Positions 1-6,832 of a DNA stretch of 10,590 nucleotides are shown here, one piece after another (position 1 is the stretch's first letter; each line of letters starts with the position of its first letter). A program made the position numbers and the translations under genes. The stretch is from Elusimicrobiota bacterium. Its GTDB lineage: Bacteria; Elusimicrobiota; Elusimicrobia; Elusimicrobiales; UBA9959. The notes under the pieces are model-generated. The model was not told the DNA's origin. It saw only the letters and a list, made by a program, of their open reading frames with translations, and ran no database searches. The stretch covers positions 1 to 10,590 of the forward strand of contig JAKLEK010000038.1 in the NCBI GenBank assembly GCA_022703115.1, in the 5' to 3' direction.

Positions 1-1301
1 GCCGAGTAGCCGTTTATCGCGGTCAGCGCATTGTTAACGTCGTGCGCCAGGGTGGGGACTTTTTTAACGGTCTGCGCGGCCTTGCAGACCGCGAGCTCCA
101 TCTCCAGCCGCTTGTTCGCGAGACGCATATTCTCCATGCGCTTTCGTTCCGTTATGTCCCTGGATACGCCGAGCAGGGCCGAAACCCTGCCGCCCGGGTC
201 CTTCACCGGTATGGCGTGAGTTTCCAGTGTCTTCATCAGGCCCGAGAACGGAAGTTCCCTTTCCCGGCATATCGGCCGGCCGGAGAGGAAGACCTTATCA
301 AGGAATTTTTTCTGCTCCTTCCTGGTCCAGGACGGAAAAAAGTCCTGGAACTTCCTGCCCATGACCTCGCTTTCCTTTTTGCCCAGGTACCTGAGCGTGG
401 TCGGATTCGCGTAAAGGAACCGGCCGGACCTGTCCAGGAGGAATACCAGGTCGAACGTCGCCTCCAGCAGGGTGCGGTAGCGTTTCTCCCCGGCGGCCAG
501 CATTTCGGCCGCGCGCCGGGACTCGGTCACATCGACCAGGACGCCGGAAACTCCCGAAACGTCGCCGGCGCCGTCGCGCTGCACACGGCCATGGTCCCGG
601 AACCAGACCACGCCGCCGTCCCTGGTAAGACCCCTGAACTCGGACACGAACTCCCGGCCGGTCTTAGCCGTAAGTTTGAGCTCGGAAGCTATCCTTTCCC
701 GGTCCTCGAGAGCGACGAACAACAGCATGTTCTTGCCGACAAGCTCCGCCGGCAGCCAGCCGTAGCGGGTTATGGCGGGGCTGATATAGGTAAGGGTGCC
801 GTCCACCGAGACGGAATAGACTATGTCGTTGGCTCCTTCCACCAGGACCCGGTATTTCGCCTCGCTCTCCCGGAGGGCCTTTTCCATGGACTTCCTCTCG
901 GTAACGTCCCGGCAGAGGGAGATTATCCGGCGCGAGGCGCCCGAACCGGTAACGGTGGCGTTTATCTCCACCGAGACCACCCGTCCGCGCGGCCCGACGT
1001 AGTCCAGGCAGAGGTTGCGCACATGGCCCCGGGCGAGGCATTTTTTCACCTCCGCCGCGTTCCGTTCCCTGTCGTACGGAGCGGTCCACTCCGTCACGGA
1101 GCGTCCCAGGATATCTTTCATCGAACGCCGCCCGGTGAGCCGCAGATATTCGCCGTTGGCGTCGGTAACCGCGCCTTTGCTGTCCAGAATGAGATAGCCC
1201 GTATCTGTACTCTCCACCAACGCCCTGTATTTTCGTTCCGCGTCCCGGACCGCGGCCCCGCGCGAACGTTCGTTGCGCTTCAGATGTTCAGCAGTCGGCA
1301 T
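1..1301 (-). CDS. Multi-PAS sensor histidine kinase, N-terminal part (cut by window edge)
   Basis: This is the sensory part of a two-component histidine kinase. The minus-strand frame is open without a stop from the ATG at 1301-1299 to base 1, giving 433 complete codons. Three successive PAS-type modules are visible, at about residues 17-135, 140-262 and 265-390. Each begins with a K/RYRxLxE-type segment, and each closes with a PAC-like ending: RDVTERKS, VDVTESRR and SRDITERKR. A short helical linker (about 390-415) leads to an H-box, LAHDVNNALTAINGYS, with the phospho-accepting His at residue 420. This matches the HDFNN type of HisKA kinases, which often carry a C-terminal receiver. The ATPase domain and any receiver lie outside the window. 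The start is supported by GAGG 8 nt upstream. No transmembrane segment is seen, so the visible part looks cytoplasmic. The input signal cannot be told from sequence. The gene is divergent from the permease. Confidence 0.93.
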   Translation of the reverse strand, partial: MPTAEHLKRNERSRGAAVRDAERKYRALVESTDTGYLILDSKGAVTDANGEYLRLTGRRSMKDILGRSVTEWTAPYDRERNAAEVKKCLARGHVRNLCLDYVGPRGRVVSVEINATVTGSGASRRIISLCRDVTERKSMEKALRESEAKYRVLVEGANDIVYSVSVDGTLTYISPAITRYGWLPAELVGKNMLLFVALEDRERIASELKLTAKTGREFVSEFRGLTRDGGVVWFRDHGRVQRDGAGDVSGVSGVLVDVTESRRAAEMLAAGEKRYRTLLEATFDLVFLLDRSGRFLYANPTTLRYLGKKESEVMGRKFQDFFPSWTRKEQKKFLDKVFLSGRPICRERELPFSGLMKTLETHAIPVKDPGGRVSALLGVSRDITERKRMENMRLANKRLEMELAVCKAAQTVKKVPTLAHDVNNALTAINGYS

Positions 1302-1464
1302 GTTCTTAACCTCGGTTGTCCAGACATCAACGCCGTACGTTCATGATAGCATAATCCTCCGGCCGGGTTCCGCAGGGCTCCACGGCCCCGTTTGCCGCGG
1401 CGGACCGACAAAGTATATAATCGATGTTCGACGGCGGACGCGTTACCGGACAGGAGAAAGTACC
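1302..1464. promoter_or_regulatory. Divergent promoter region between kinase and permease
   Basis: This 163-bp gap serves two genes read away from each other. On the plus strand, TATAAT at 1416-1421 is a perfect -10 box. TTGCCG at 1392-1397 is a possible -35 with an 18-bp spacer (4 of 6 consensus bases). The permease then has AGGAG at 1452-1456, 8 nt before its ATG at 1465. On the minus strand, TATCAT (1348 to 1343) and TATACT (1417 to 1412) resemble -10 boxes for the kinase, but neither has a convincing -35. The plus-strand promoter is the more credible call. Confidence 0.5.
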
Positions 1465-3072
1465 ATGGCGGAAAACGGCGGAAAAGAGAACGGTTTCAGG
1501 TACGAATGGTTCACGATGGGAGATATCAACGGCTTTTTCGGCCTGATGTTCGACAACATGACCGTGCTCTCGTTCCTGGCCGGCATACTGATCTTCGCTT
1601 TCGGCTTCCCCGCCGAAATAGTCTACAGGAGGATGTTCCCGGGCACGGCCTTCGGCGTGCTTTTCGGAGACCTGGTCTATACCTGGATGGCCTTCCGCCT
1701 GGCCAAAGCCTCGAAGAACCCCAGGGTCACCGCCATGCCGCTCGGCCTGGACACGCCGTCGAGCATCGGCATCGCCCTGGCCGTCCTGGGCCCTTCCTTC
1801 GTCGCCTTCAAGGCGGGCGGCATGTCCGAACACGACGCCGCGATGAAGACCTGGTACCTCGGCATGGCCACCATGGTCCTGATCGGCCTTTTCAAGTTCG
1901 CTTTCTCCTTCATCGGGGGCTGGCTGCAGAGGAAGGTCCCGCAGGCCGGGCTGCTCGGTTCGCTGGCCGGCATAGGTCTGGCGCTGATCGGCTTCATACC
2001 CATCGTCGAGGTCTTCAGCATGCCGGTGATAGGGCTGATCGCGCTCGGCCTGATAATCTACACCCTGGTCGCCGGCATCAAACTGCCGAAGAACTTCCCC
2101 GGGGTGTTCGGAGCCGTGGCCTTCGGCACCGCGCTTTATTACGTACTGGCCCCGCTGGGCCTGACCGGAGGACATTACCAGCCGTTCACGGCCCAGCTGC
2201 ATTTCGGCCTGCCGGTCCCGACGCTGGATTTCCTTAAAGGCATGGGAGAGGCCGTTAAGTACCTGCCGATAGCCGTGCCCTTCGCGATACTGACCGTGAT
2301 CGGCGGAGTCAACGTGACCGAGAGCGCGAGGGTGGCGGGGGACGATTTCAAGACCCGGGACATACTGCTTACGGAGGCCGCCGCCACCCTGGTGGCCGGG
2401 ATATGCGGCGGTGTGGCGCAGTCCACCCCTTATATCGGCCAGCCGGCCTACAAGGCCATGGGCAGCCGGGCCGGATACACTCTGCTGACCGGGATATTCA
2501 TAGGCCTGGGCGGTTTCCTGGGCTACGTGGGATTCATCGTGGAGCTGATCCCGCGGGCCGTGATAGCCCCGATCCTGGTCTTCGTCGCGCTGGATATAAT
2601 GTGCCAGGCCTTCCACGCCTGCCCCGCCCGGCACGCGCCGGCGGTGGCCTTCGCGTATTTCCCGACTGTGGCGCGGCTGCTGCAGATCAAACTTTCCAAT
2701 CCGTCCTTAGTGCCGGCCGAGGTCTTCTCCCGCCAGATGACCGCGGTGGAAAAAGGCCTGCCGGAACTGCTGGTAACGGTGGCTCTAGGCAACGGCTTCA
2801 TCCTGACGGCGATGCTCTGGGGAGCCTTCATAGCGGAACTTATAGACAAACGCGTCAGGGCCGCCGCGTTCTATGTCTCGGTCTGCGCCGCGCTGACCTT
2901 CTTCGGCGTGATCCATTCCGCGGTACCGGACGGGAACATGTACCTGCCGTGGACCCTGCCGGATCCGGCCGTCAGGGTTCCGTTCCAGTTCGCCGCCGGC
3001 TACCTCGCGCTGGCGGCGCTTCTGCTGGCGCTTTCCTTCTCCCGGGAAGCCAGGAGCGCTGACCCCGCATGA
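1465..3072 (+). CDS. NCS2-type (xanthine/uracil family) permease
   Basis: This is a 535-residue inner-membrane transporter with about a dozen hydrophobic segments. The start is ATG 1465, because AGGAG lies 8 nt upstream and an extension to 1273 would run through the promoter. Features matching the nucleobase permease fold are a PLGLDTPSSIG stretch (92-102), GGVNVTESARVAGDDF (280-295) with an acidic residue, E286, where NCS2 carriers have the TM8 substrate-binding Glu, and GGVAQSTPYIGQPAYKA (315-331) followed by SRAG, which resembles the NCS2 TM10 signature. The TM10 Glu of characterised uracil carriers is not evident: the stretch reads YIGQ. A soluble insertion with many charged residues lies at about 400-433. 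Substrate cannot be assigned; a purine, pyrimidine or other small organic anion is plausible. It is a single gene with its own promoter, divergent from a sensor kinase. The family call is firm and the subfamily open. Confidence 0.82.
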   Translation: MAENGGKENGFRYEWFTMGDINGFFGLMFDNMTVLSFLAGILIFAFGFPAEIVYRRMFPGTAFGVLFGDLVYTWMAFRLAKASKNPRVTAMPLGLDTPSSIGIALAVLGPSFVAFKAGGMSEHDAAMKTWYLGMATMVLIGLFKFAFSFIGGWLQRKVPQAGLLGSLAGIGLALIGFIPIVEVFSMPVIGLIALGLIIYTLVAGIKLPKNFPGVFGAVAFGTALYYVLAPLGLTGGHYQPFTAQLHFGLPVPTLDFLKGMGEAVKYLPIAVPFAILTVIGGVNVTESARVAGDDFKTRDILLTEAAATLVAGICGGVAQSTPYIGQPAYKAMGSRAGYTLLTGIFIGLGGFLGYVGFIVELIPRAVIAPILVFVALDIMCQAFHACPARHAPAVAFAYFPTVARLLQIKLSNPSLVPAEVFSRQMTAVEKGLPELLVTVALGNGFILTAMLWGAFIAELIDKRVRAAAFYVSVCAALTFFGVIHSAVPDGNMYLPWTLPDPAVRVPFQFAAGYLALAALLLALSFSREARSADPA

Positions 3073-3099
3073 AACGGCGCGGTCTGGGCACTTAGGCCC

Positions 3100-3114
3100 C
3101 GGCCGCATGGGCCG
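3100..3114 (+). terminator. Possible weak terminator hairpin after the permease
   Basis: CGGCC (3100-3104) and GGCCG (3110-3114) form a 5-bp GC-rich stem with a 5-nt loop, 28 bp after the permease stop. Only TT and then CATA follow it, so there is no real U-tract. It may be a weak terminator or chance in GC-rich DNA. Confidence 0.25.
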
Positions 3115-3138
3115 TTCATACCTTGCGTTCCGCGCGGG

Positions 3139-3196
3139 ATCATGTAGAATATCATGTGTCCGGACATTACGTTAAAAGCCGGACAAGTTCCGGATA
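3139..3196. repeat. Short repeats upstream of the MBL-hydrolase promoter
   Basis: Two sets of short repeats lie close together. ATCATGT occurs at 3139-3145 and again at 3151-3157, a 12-bp period. CCGGACA occurs at 3160-3166 and 3179-3185, with a variant CCGGATA at 3190-3196. The first CCGGACA sits in a perfect 10-bp palindrome, TGTCCGGACA (3157-3166). The last two form an inverted pair, CCGGA-caagt-TCCGG (3179-3193). All are 30-90 bp upstream of the -10 box at 3229, where activator or repressor sites usually lie. The repeats are directly visible; a regulatory role is inference. Confidence 0.4.
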
Positions 3197-3225
3197 CGGC
3201 CGGCAAGAACGCGGCGGACTGCTAA

Positions 3226-3234
3226 TGGTATAAT
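3226..3234 (+). promoter_or_regulatory. Extended -10 promoter for the MBL-fold hydrolase
   Basis: TGGTATAAT combines a perfect -10 hexamer (3229-3234) with the TGn extension that can replace a -35 box. No good -35 is found 16-18 bp upstream, as expected for this class. Transcription would start near 3241, leaving a leader of about 53 nt before the ATG at 3294. Confidence 0.6.
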
Positions 3235-3267
3235 ATGGCGGCGTCGGTGATAGTGCGGCGGCGAATC

Positions 3268-3287
3268 GTCCCGCGGATTAGCGGGAC
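3268..3287 (+). promoter_or_regulatory. Leader hairpin covering the likely ribosome binding site
   Basis: GTCCCGC (3268-3274) pairs perfectly with GCGGGAC (3281-3287) around the 6-nt loop GGATTA, and the stem ends 6 nt before the ATG at 3294. The only Shine-Dalgarno-like bases for this gene, GGGA at 3283-3286, lie in the 3' arm. When folded, the stem would hide them. With no U-tract after it and a start codon immediately downstream, translational control or mRNA protection is more likely than termination. Confidence 0.5.
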
Positions 3288-3293
3288 TTCAAA

Positions 3294-4232
3294 ATGGCGC
3301 TAAGAGCACTGCTAACCCTGCTTCTCGTATCGGCGCTTTTTCCCTCGGCCGGCCTTTGCGCCGGGACGGCTTTCCTTTCCCTTTCCTCGGAAGCGGGCGA
3401 GGCCGGCGTTCAGACGGCCCCTGTCCCGCTCGCGACTTCCGGCCGCCGCGACCTCAGGGCTTATTTCATAGACGTGGGGCAGGGCGATTCCGAGTACATA
3501 GAGCTTCCCAACGGACAGAACGTCCTGATAGACGGGGGACCGCCGGACCCGGATGGGGCCGCGGTCCCGCCGATCGCCAAATTCCTCAAGGAACATAAGG
3601 TCGACCGCATAGATCACATGGTCCTGACCCATCCCCACTCGGACCATTACGCCGGGCTGGCCTATGTCGCCGACCGCATGAAAATAGCCAATTTCTACGA
3701 CACCAGGGTGGACAATACCGGCGCGGCGGGGGACGATGCTCTGCGGGAGAAGGTGCGTTCTTCAGGGGCTAAGATCCTCTATCCGGCCGCGGGGGATACG
3801 CTCGAATGGGCGCCCGGCGAGGTGCGGGTGAACGTCCTGAACGGATGTCCGGAGTCCACCCAGACCGCGGTCGGCCAGTTGCTGAACAACTGTTCCATAG
3901 TCCTGAAGATAACCTACCAGGACGCTTCCATACTCTACGCGGGCGATGTACAGGACGACGTGGAAACCGGACTGGTATCAAGGTTCGGCGGGGAACTCAA
4001 GGCCGATGTCCTGAAGGTCGGCCACCACGGCAGTTCCCATTCCTCTTCCAAGCCTTTCCTGGAGCGGATACGGCCCTCTTCCGCGTTCATAGAGGTCGGG
4101 GCCGACAACCCTTACTGGCATCCCGCCCCCTCCGTCATCAACAGGCTGATCGAAGCCGGGGTCGCCTCTGAACAAATATACCGGACCGACCGCGACGGCA
4201 CGCTGCTCTACACCATTCCCGGTCCCCCCTGA
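3294..4232 (+). CDS. Exported ComEC-like metallo-beta-lactamase-fold hydrolase
   Basis: This 312-residue protein has an N-terminal signal peptide (about residues 1-23, hydrophobic LLTLLLVSALF, likely cut near LCA-GT; the Cys context is not a lipobox). The mature part is one metallo-beta-lactamase fold like the C-terminal domain of the DNA-uptake protein ComEC/Rec2: FIDVGQGDS (58-66), LIDGG (78-82), metal-binding HPHSDH (113-118), LYAGDV (214-219) with a metal-binding Asp, and VGHHGSSHS (242-250). It ends with NPYWHP (272-277) and a DGT segment (301-303) typical of this group. There is no competence-type membrane domain, so it is a stand-alone secreted hydrolase. Related free-standing proteins are usually annotated only as MBL-fold hydrolases; a nuclease or phosphodiesterase activity is plausible but unproven. 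It has its own promoter and a hairpin over its ribosome binding site, and is convergent with the SGNH hydrolase gene 22 bp away. Confidence 0.88.
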   Translation: MALRALLTLLLVSALFPSAGLCAGTAFLSLSSEAGEAGVQTAPVPLATSGRRDLRAYFIDVGQGDSEYIELPNGQNVLIDGGPPDPDGAAVPPIAKFLKEHKVDRIDHMVLTHPHSDHYAGLAYVADRMKIANFYDTRVDNTGAAGDDALREKVRSSGAKILYPAAGDTLEWAPGEVRVNVLNGCPESTQTAVGQLLNNCSIVLKITYQDASILYAGDVQDDVETGLVSRFGGELKADVLKVGHHGSSHSSSKPFLERIRPSSAFIEVGADNPYWHPAPSVINRLIEAGVASEQIYRTDRDGTLLYTIPGPP

Positions 4233-4254
4233 ACGCCCCCCGCCCGATATCCCG

Positions 4255-4995
4255 TCAGTAAGCCGCCAGCAGCGGAAAAAGAATGTCCGCCCATAGACGG
4301 TAACCGGCGTCGCTCATATGCAGGCCGTCTTCCGGCCTGAAAAGTTCCGGCCTTGGTCTTCCGTCCGGCCCGAGCATCGCGGAAGCCGCGTCCACGTAAC
4401 TGCAGCCGGCCGCGGCTCCGCACGCCGCCTCCGCCGCCGCGTTGGCCTCGCGCATGCGCGGCCAGAGCTGCCAGCGGGCCGGGCTTGGTTTCATGGAAAT
4501 ATAAACGACCGGTACCCCGGGCAGTCCCGAAGCCGAAGCCGCGAGGAATTCCGCGAGGTCCGAGGCGACCGCTTCCGGCGTACGCAGGGCGGCTATATCG
4601 TTCTCCCCGGAGTAGAGCACGATCAGCCGCGGCCTGTAAGGGAAGGCGATCCTGTCGGCGTAGTACGTGGATTCCGCCAGGCACGAACCGCCGAAGCCGC
4701 GGTTGATGACGGAGAGGCCGGGAAAATATTTTTTCAGGTCCCAGAGCCTTATGCTGGACGAGCCCATGAACAGGACGGAGGAAGGCGGAGGGAACGCGGC
4801 CGCGTCGGACCGCAGGAACACGTTTATTTCGCTCTGCCAGTACAGCGGTCCGCGGCAGCCGGAAGTTTCCCGGGAGGCGGAAAGGGCCGGGGCCGGAGAC
4901 GAAGCCTCGGGGAAAGCCGCGCAGGGAGCCGCCGCGGGATATACCGCCGCGAAAACCGCGATCAGCCGGACCGCGGACAGCGTCCTGTGTTTCAT
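4255..4995 (-). CDS. Exported SGNH/GDSL-family hydrolase
   Basis: This is a 246-residue esterase or lipase-type enzyme with a signal peptide (MKHRTLSAVRLIAVFAAVYP onward). The SGNH blocks are in order: VLFMGSSSIRLW (74-85) with the likely nucleophile Ser80, NRGFGGS (98-104) giving the oxyanion Gly, YSGEND (128-133) with the block III Asn132, and DGLHMSDAGY (223-232) giving catalytic Asp223 and His226. The ATG at 4995-4993 is chosen because it starts at the signal peptide. A TTG 45 nt upstream in frame would overlap the lipocalin gene. The gene lies 13 bp after the lipocalin stop on the same strand, with only a weak GAGCGG-like ribosome binding site, so it is probably read on the lipocalin transcript. 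The substrate is not readable; acyl esters of lipids, sugars or peptidoglycan are family possibilities. Its neighbour makes lipid deacylation attractive. Confidence 0.87.
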   Translation of the reverse strand: MKHRTLSAVRLIAVFAAVYPAAAPCAAFPEASSPAPALSASRETSGCRGPLYWQSEINVFLRSDAAAFPPPSSVLFMGSSSIRLWDLKKYFPGLSVINRGFGGSCLAESTYYADRIAFPYRPRLIVLYSGENDIAALRTPEAVASDLAEFLAASASGLPGVPVVYISMKPSPARWQLWPRMREANAAAEAACGAAAGCSYVDAASAMLGPDGRPRPELFRPEDGLHMSDAGYRLWADILFPLLAAY

Positions 4996-5008
4996 GGCTA
5001 GCTGCCGC

Positions 5009-5527
5009 TCACTTCGGAAAAATAAGCTTATCCGTTTCAAAACCGAGCTCCCGGGCCCTTGCGACGAGCTTCTCCACCACGGCGGCCGGCGGCGCCGGAT
5101 CGCGGGCCAGTATCCAGAGGTAAGAGCGGTCCAGGCCCGCCACCATGGCGTAGGAATAAGAGCCCTTGTCCAGTTCTATCACGTTGTAGCCGCCGTAAAA
5201 GGGACGGAAGAAGCTGACCTTCAGTGAGCCTGTGTCCCTGGGGCCGGCGAAATATGCCCTGCCTTCGGCCTGTTTCCAGACGTTCTTCACGGGATCGAAG
5301 CCCCTGTTGAGCACCCGGACGCCGCCGTCGGCGCGCAAGGAATATTCGGCGGTCACTTTTATCAGGCCGCGTTCGAAAGAGTGGTCCAGCCTCGCTATCT
5401 CATGCCAGAGGCCAAGGTACCGTTCCAGCTCGAAACCGCCGACCGGATTGATCCCGTCCGGAACCGTAGCGCAAGCGGACAGCAGCGCGCCGACGATCGC
5501 GGGGAAATAACGTTTGAAACCTTTCAT
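5009..5527 (-). CDS. blc: Outer-membrane-type lipocalin lipoprotein (Blc-like)
   Basis: This 172-residue lipoprotein is close to E. coli Blc in length and motif order. The signal peptide ends in the lipobox LSAC with Cys19 as the lipidated residue. The next residue is Ala, not Asp, which in enterobacteria favours the outer membrane. The lipocalin signature is YLGLWHEIAR (37-46) with the conserved G-x-W. Further Blc-like blocks are FERGL (51-55), EYSLR (61-65), LKVSFF (102-107), PFYGGYNVI (109-117) and YLWILARDP (136-144). E. coli Blc is known to bind lysophospholipids and fatty acids, so a role in envelope lipid carriage or repair is likely. The ATG at 5527 has GGGAGG 9 nt upstream and places the signal peptide at the N-terminus; the frame stays open further upstream, but that stretch overlaps the promoter. 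It is first of a pair with the SGNH hydrolase. Confidence 0.93.
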   Translation of the reverse strand: MKGFKRYFPAIVGALLSACATVPDGINPVGGFELERYLGLWHEIARLDHSFERGLIKVTAEYSLRADGGVRVLNRGFDPVKNVWKQAEGRAYFAGPRDTGSLKVSFFRPFYGGYNVIELDKGSYSYAMVAGLDRSYLWILARDPAPPAAVVEKLVARARELGFETDKLIFPK

Positions 5528-5554
5528 TCTCGTGCGCCTCCCGGGTAATTTTAC

Positions 5555-5560
5555 ATTATA
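5555..5560 (-). promoter_or_regulatory. -10 box for the lipocalin-hydrolase pair
   Basis: Read on the minus strand this is a perfect TATAAT, 27 bp before the lipocalin ATG. No good -35 is visible 17 bp upstream (GTCCGC). Transcription would begin near 5548, giving a leader of about 20 nt that contains the GGGAGG ribosome binding site. Confidence 0.5.
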
Positions 5561-5793
5561 TCCCATGCCGGGCGCAGGCGGACCTGACGCCGGGCCCACG
5601 CAGGAGTGTTCAAACTGCTCATCATTTACTAGAATAAGTGCGGGGTTCCGGGAACTGGCCGGAAAATTAAAGCTGTCTTACCGCCGGGCCGTGAAGATAA
5701 TTTTAACTTTCCAACCAGGCCACAGGCCGCGCAGGCCTCCGGGTCCGGTCCGCCCGATCCGCGCATTGCGCGTCACTCACGGGAGGTGAATCC
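5561..5793. promoter_or_regulatory. Divergent gap before the DHS-like gene, with several inverted repeats
   Basis: No gene is supported here. On the plus strand TAGAAT (5630-5635) and GATAAT (5696-5701) are -10-like, each with only a poor -35. The inverted repeats are TTCCGG-gaactgg-CCGGAA (5646-5664), AGGCC-gcgca-GGCCT (in 5724-5738) and CGCGC-att-GCGCG (5760-5772). The last lies just before the strong ribosome binding site GGAGGTGA (5782-5789), 4 nt before the ATG at 5794. Which promoter drives the downstream genes cannot be settled by eye. Confidence 0.35.
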
Positions 5794-6810
5794 ATGGGCA
5801 CGCTCAAGATAACAGGAAAGAAAGCACGCAAAGCCCCCGGAAACGGGACCATTAGCCGCTTTATCGACCGCAACTTCAGGCATTTCAATTCCCTTGCCCT
5901 TAAGAACGCGGCCGCGGCCTACAGGGAGCACATGGATTCCGGCGGCAAGATGTTCCTCGCCATGGCCGGAGCCATGAGCACGGCCGAACTCGGCCTTACC
6001 CTGGCCGAGATGATCAGAAGGGACAAGATCCACGGGATCGCCTGCACCGGCGCCAACCTGGAAGAGGACGTCTTCAATTTGGTGGCCAACAAGGATTACG
6101 TCATGGTCCCGCATTACAGGGACCTCACTCCGGCCGACGAACGCCGCCTGCTGAAGCGCAACCTCAACAGGGTCACCGACACCTGCATCCCGGGCGACGT
6201 CATGCGGAAAGTGGAAGGCATACTCACCACCCGCTGGAAGCGCGCTCTCGAGCGCGGCGAAAGGAAATTCCCACATGAGTTCCTCTACGAGGTCCTCCTG
6301 GCCGGAGATCTCGAACGGCATTATCAGATAGACCCGGCGGACAGCTGGCTGCTCGCCGCCGCGGAAAAGAACCTTCCCCTCTTCGTCCCGGGCTGGGAGG
6401 ACTCCACGCTCGGCAACGTGTACACGGCGCAGTGCATCAGGGGAAACCTGGCCCCCTCGACCATCAGGACCGGCATAGAGTACATGATGGAACTCACCTC
6501 CTGGTACGAGAGGACCGCGGCCGCCTGCCGCGCCGGCGTAGGATTCTTCCAGATAGGCGGCGGCATAGCGGGGGACTTCCCTATCTGCGCGGTGCCCCTG
6601 CTGATCTTCGACCTTAAGAAAAAGGTCAAACTCTGGAGCTATTTCTGCCAGATATCGGACAGCGTTACCAGCTACGGGTCCTACAGCGGAGCGGTCCCCA
6701 ACGAGAAAATAACCTGGAACAAGCTGGACGTGGATTCGCCGAAATTCGTCATAGAGAGCGACGCGACCATAGTCGCGCCCCTCGTTTTCTCCTACGTCCT
6801 GAACGACTAG
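5794..6810 (+). CDS. Bacterial deoxyhypusine-synthase-like protein (polyamine-related)
   Basis: This 338-residue protein belongs to the deoxyhypusine synthase (DHS) family, whose eukaryotic and archaeal members use NAD and spermidine to modify eIF5A. Visible family blocks are MAGAMSTAELG (57-67), GIACTGANLEEDVF (81-94), FVPGWEDSTLGN (197-208), GGGIAGDFPIC (255-265) and SGAVPNEKITWNK (298-310). Lys310 in WNK matches the DHS Lys that forms the enzyme-imine intermediate. The block that holds the catalytic HH in human DHS (GGG then KHH) reads GGGIAGDF here, so that His is absent, as I recall for the bacterial subfamily. Bacteria have no eIF5A, so true deoxyhypusine formation is unlikely. Some DHS-derived enzymes make homospermidine or act on other amines, which is a better guess. 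The start is firm because of the GGAGGTGA just upstream. It leads a three-gene plus-strand group, with the kinase 22 bp later. Confidence 0.88.
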   Translation: MGTLKITGKKARKAPGNGTISRFIDRNFRHFNSLALKNAAAAYREHMDSGGKMFLAMAGAMSTAELGLTLAEMIRRDKIHGIACTGANLEEDVFNLVANKDYVMVPHYRDLTPADERRLLKRNLNRVTDTCIPGDVMRKVEGILTTRWKRALERGERKFPHEFLYEVLLAGDLERHYQIDPADSWLLAAAEKNLPLFVPGWEDSTLGNVYTAQCIRGNLAPSTIRTGIEYMMELTSWYERTAAACRAGVGFFQIGGGIAGDFPICAVPLLIFDLKKKVKLWSYFCQISDSVTSYGSYSGAVPNEKITWNKLDVDSPKFVIESDATIVAPLVFSYVLND

Positions 6811-6832
6811 CGTCCGGCCAGGCGCCCTACAG

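Noticed and set aside
42..1346. Long plus-strand open frame of 434 codons
   Set aside because: It is antisense to the multi-PAS kinase, whose domains are unmistakable; its translation is rich in Pro, Arg and Gly without any motif.
1327..2634. Long minus-strand open frame of 435 codons
   Set aside because: It lies opposite the permease; its His/Gln/Arg-rich translation has no hydrophobic core or known motif, a common effect of high GC.
3123..3150. TTGCGT with 16-bp spacing to TAGAAT as a second promoter
   Set aside because: The -35 matches only 3 of 6 consensus bases, and the extended -10 at 3229 is much better.
4996..5040. TTG start giving the SGNH hydrolase 15 more residues
   Set aside because: It would place charged residues before the signal peptide and overlap the lipocalin gene; the ATG at 4995 fits better.
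5646..5664. TTCCGG-CCGGAA inverted repeat as a terminator
   Set aside because: No T-run follows on either strand and no transcript is expected to end there.
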